7,807 nucleotides of DNA. Origin: Candidatus Woesearchaeota archaeon CG11_big_fil_rev_8_21_14_0_20_43_8 (GTDB lineage: Archaea > Nanobdellota > Nanobdellia > Woesearchaeales > CG08-08-20-14). Position numbers and translations under genes: made by a program. The number at the start of each line of letters is the position of its first letter. Position 1 is the first letter of the stretch. The stretch lies in assembly GCA_002762705.1 (NCBI GenBank), contig PCVE01000132.1, forward strand, positions 296 through 8,102, in the 5' to 3' direction. Below, one piece after another: positions 6,026-7,807 of the stretch. Below the pieces are notes generated by a model. It saw only the letters and a list, made by a program, of their open reading frames with translations. It was not told the origin of the DNA and searched no databases.

Positions 6026-6331
6026 ATGCGAATCCGGTTAATACCTGAATGGAAGAAGAGAAATGCAGATGATCCCTCCATCCTGACAAATGAGATCACT
6101 GAAGCGGCTTTTGGAAAGACAGTAAGTGAATACGAGAAGCAAAAGAACCTAAAAAAACAAAATCTTAGGGATCACATGACCAGCATGGAATCAATTATAA
6201 CAATGTTCGCTGAAGCAGTCACAGAAGAGATTACAAAAAATGCAAAAGACCTAAAAAAAGCAGCAAGGTTGGGCGGAAAAGTAGCAGGAAAAGCAAGAAA
6301 AGAAGCAGAAAAGTACATCGCGCGGCCGTAA
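6026..6331 (+). CDS. C-terminal part of a BRO/DinD-like phage-type protein (N-terminal BRO domain missing)
   Basis: Seen: 101 residues reading IPEWKKR (6-12), ILTNEITEAAFGKTVSEYEK (19-38), LKKQNLRDHMT (42-52), AEAVTEEITKN (62-72) and AARLGGKVAGKARKEAEK (79-96). Known: this order of blocks (EWxKR, ILTxEIT, GLKKENLRDxMT, AEAxTTEI, GGxVAGxARxxxE) is the C-terminal region of many BRO-N domain proteins annotated as phage antirepressors or DinD-like; the N-terminal BRO domain there binds DNA. Here that domain is absent. The frame stays open upstream to 5990 but carries only about a dozen unrelated residues, and a TAG closes it in the small hairpin at 5980-5993. No Shine-Dalgarno or well-placed TATA box precedes ATG 6026. 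The TAA stop lies in the loop of another hairpin (6320-6339). It is either a decayed prophage or plasmid remnant or a stand-alone C-terminal domain. Family assignment is from remembered motif patterns. Confidence 0.65.
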   Translation: MRIRLIPEWKKRNADDPSILTNEITEAAFGKTVSEYEKQKNLKKQNLRDHMTSMESIITMFAEAVTEEITKNAKDLKKAARLGGKVAGKARKEAEKYIARP

Positions 6332-6339
6332 GGCGGCGC
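6320..6339 (-). repeat. GC-rich hairpin, copy 3 of the dispersed family, inverted; candidate 3'-end element of the membrane protein gene
   Basis: On the minus strand GCGCCGCC (6339-6332), loop TTAC and GGCCGCGC (6327-6320) pair at 7 of 8 positions, with one central mismatch in the same zone as in the copies at 3219 and 5239. GGCAGTGC (6345-6338) is shared with copy 2 (5233-5240). In this orientation it lies about 50 bases after the stop of the minus-strand membrane gene and is followed by the T-rich CTTTTCTGCTTCTTTTC. It overlaps the end of the BRO fragment, whose TAA is in the loop. Confidence 0.55.
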
Positions 6340-6392
6340 ACTGCCAATGGGAAGGACATGCCCTACGCATTTATTTGTGTCCCATTTATTCA

Positions 6393-7807
6393 TCAGATCA
6401 CTTTCAGAAGTATCCCGAACTCTTCACTATGTGCCACCTTGAACATGTCGGTGCTGTCTACCAACCGTCTCACCATCTGATCAGTCTCATTTGTGCCCTT
6501 CTTTACCGCGAATGTGGGATCGATGATCAGATATTCATATTTTTTGTCTATGAGCCATGAATGGATATCTGTGGCAGTCATATTGATCATCCCATTTCTC
6601 AATGCCTTGTTCTTTGGATCCCAGAAATCCGCCATCTTATCAAGACCTATGACTTTTCGATCGTATGATGCACTGTATACTCTTGTCCCTGGATCAAGGA
6701 AATGCAGACCAATATAGAGCTTTGTCTCACCATACGAATTCCAGATCATCCCTGGCGACCAGAATGAGGTCGCATGAATATATTTAGCATGTCCGCTTCC
6801 GATCAAGAGAAGAAAAGAGATGATACATACAACCGTTGTTTTCTGCATAGTGCTAAGTTTCATGCGTCTCTTGTCCAGTCTCAGGCGAAGGTCAAGAAGC
6901 GAGAACAATCCTCCTGACGCGATAACAATCATTGGTATCGAAAGGTACTTCCATGCGTCCTGCGGCACCCATGTAAGAGGAAGTCTCGCAGACTGCGTGA
7001 GCAGGAAAGTGAATATCAACATGCCAAGCATGGCATCGCTATGAAGATCACGGGACTTTTCACGTATTGTGTACAGATAATATACAAGACCTATCAGTGC
7101 GATAGCGCAGAAGACAGTCCCGAAACCTTTTGGTGTGCCGATAGTGTTTGGAGTGAATGTATAGAAATAATCCTGCCACCCATAGAACTGGTTCTTGAAT
7201 GTGTCACCTAACTGCGCTTTGACCTTTGAATTGAAAAATACAGCTTTTGCGCCATACTTGAGCAGAACAGGGATCCAATATATCGATGCTGCATATGCCG
7301 CGCCGATCACACCAGAGATGACAAGCGGATTGAACACCTTTTTTAGAAGTCCTATCTTCTTTGTGGATATATGCACGGTATGGATGATGACATATATCAG
7401 GTATATCACTGTGAAGATGAGTGTGGTCCTCTGATGCGTGACAAGAATCGCGGCGATAAGCAGCCCGAGCGGATAGATCCATCTTCGATCTTCGATAGCC
7501 ATCGACACTGAATAGAATGCCAAAAAGAACAATCCTAAATTCAATGTGTCGGCCCAGATGAAATGTGTGAGACCTGTCGGGTTCACCAGATACATGAATG
7601 CTCCAAACACAGGCGCCCAGCTAAGCCATCCCGTTTTCGCTGGAAAGACCTTTGTCAGGAACAGATAGAACCATATGAGGCCAAGCGAGACAATCAGCAC
7701 GTTGAAGAACTTGAGAGTCCAGTAGAGCGAAGGCTCGGTCTGGTGCAAAAGCCCCATCAGGATATGATATCCCTGTGCGTATGGCTCATTTCTGTTATCA
7801 TAATTGG
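6393..7807 (-). CDS. Polytopic membrane protein, GT-C glycosyltransferase-like; 5' end outside window
   Basis: Seen: from ATG 7757 the product is 454 residues, but the frame stays open to the window edge with 16 more codons ending NEPYAQGYHIL, so the ATG is probably internal and the start lies beyond 7807. About nine membrane segments follow, near residues 16-36, 47-59, 67-88, 95-107, 110-127, 143-165, 212-229, 242-256 and 270-289 (numbered from the ATG), with another at 306-321. A soluble C-terminal region (about 322-454) includes YGETKLYIGLHFLDPGTRVY (342-361) and YEYLIIDP (407-414). Known: many membrane helices followed by an extracytoplasmic C-terminal domain is the plan of GT-C enzymes (PMT/ArnT/STT3-like), which use lipid-linked sugars. 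The catalytic first loop, with its acidic residues, would be outside the window, so the enzymatic role is inferred from topology. Membrane protein certain; GT-C likely. Confidence 0.7.
   Translation of the reverse strand, partial: NYDNRNEPYAQGYHILMGLLHQTEPSLYWTLKFFNVLIVSLGLIWFYLFLTKVFPAKTGWLSWAPVFGAFMYLVNPTGLTHFIWADTLNLGLFFLAFYSVSMAIEDRRWIYPLGLLIAAILVTHQRTTLIFTVIYLIYVIIHTVHISTKKIGLLKKVFNPLVISGVIGAAYAASIYWIPVLLKYGAKAVFFNSKVKAQLGDTFKNQFYGWQDYFYTFTPNTIGTPKGFGTVFCAIALIGLVYYLYTIREKSRDLHSDAMLGMLIFTFLLTQSARLPLTWVPQDAWKYLSIPMIVIASGGLFSLLDLRLRLDKRRMKLSTMQKTTVVCIISFLLLIGSGHAKYIHATSFWSPGMIWNSYGETKLYIGLHFLDPGTRVYSASYDRKVIGLDKMADFWDPKNKALRNGMINMTATDIHSWLIDKKYEYLIIDPTFAVKKGTNETDQMVRRLVDSTDMFKVAHSEEFGILLKVI

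Noticed and set aside
3217..6345. CRISPR array
   Set aside because: The repeated units are only three or four, hundreds to thousands of bases apart, in both orientations and divergent, with no cas genes visible.

Overview
The window looks archaeal. The best evidence is: (i) an archaeal-style TruD; (ii) four genes whose start codon lies 26-27 bp downstream of the centre of a TATA-like box with no usable ribosome-binding site between, the layout of leaderless archaeal transcripts; and (iii) a GGTGA-type Shine-Dalgarno inside the purine operon. Moderate GC, tight packing and fused purine enzymes would suit a small-genome (DPANN-like) archaeon, but that lineage guess is inference.

Region 1 (1-3155, plus strand, housekeeping). 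The window opens inside a purQ-type gene that carries a long C-terminal extension ending in a PurS-like segment. It overlaps a gene that fuses SAICAR synthase (PurC) to a class II PurE (AIR carboxylase). These act at neighbouring steps of IMP synthesis: FGAR amidation, then AIR carboxylation and succinocarboxamide formation. After a short promoter gap comes truD (tRNA pseudouridine-13 synthase), probably transcribed separately. A GC-rich hairpin follows truD.

Region 2 (about 3156-6392, accessory). This holds a small three-helix membrane protein; a convergent, AT-rich two-gene operon (double winged-helix regulator, then an MNT-fold nucleotidyltransferase) that looks like an AbiE-type (type IV) toxin-antitoxin module; a 5'-truncated HYR-domain surface-protein remnant; a small tail-anchored membrane protein; and a fragment of a BRO/DinD-like phage-type protein. 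The regulator/nucleotidyltransferase promoter is framed by a perfect 11-bp inverted repeat, a likely self-repression operator.

Region 3 (6393-7807, minus strand). A large polytopic membrane protein, probably GT-C glycosyltransferase-like, runs off the right edge.

The main unexplained structure is a small family of similar GC-rich hairpins (3219-3241, 5239-5261, 6320-6339 on the minus strand, and a weaker one at 5980-5993). They lie after complete genes and exactly at the edges of the broken ones. Two of them share 21 of 26 bases, with one compensatory pair change. They could be transcript 3'-end hairpins, a dispersed mobile repeat, or both.
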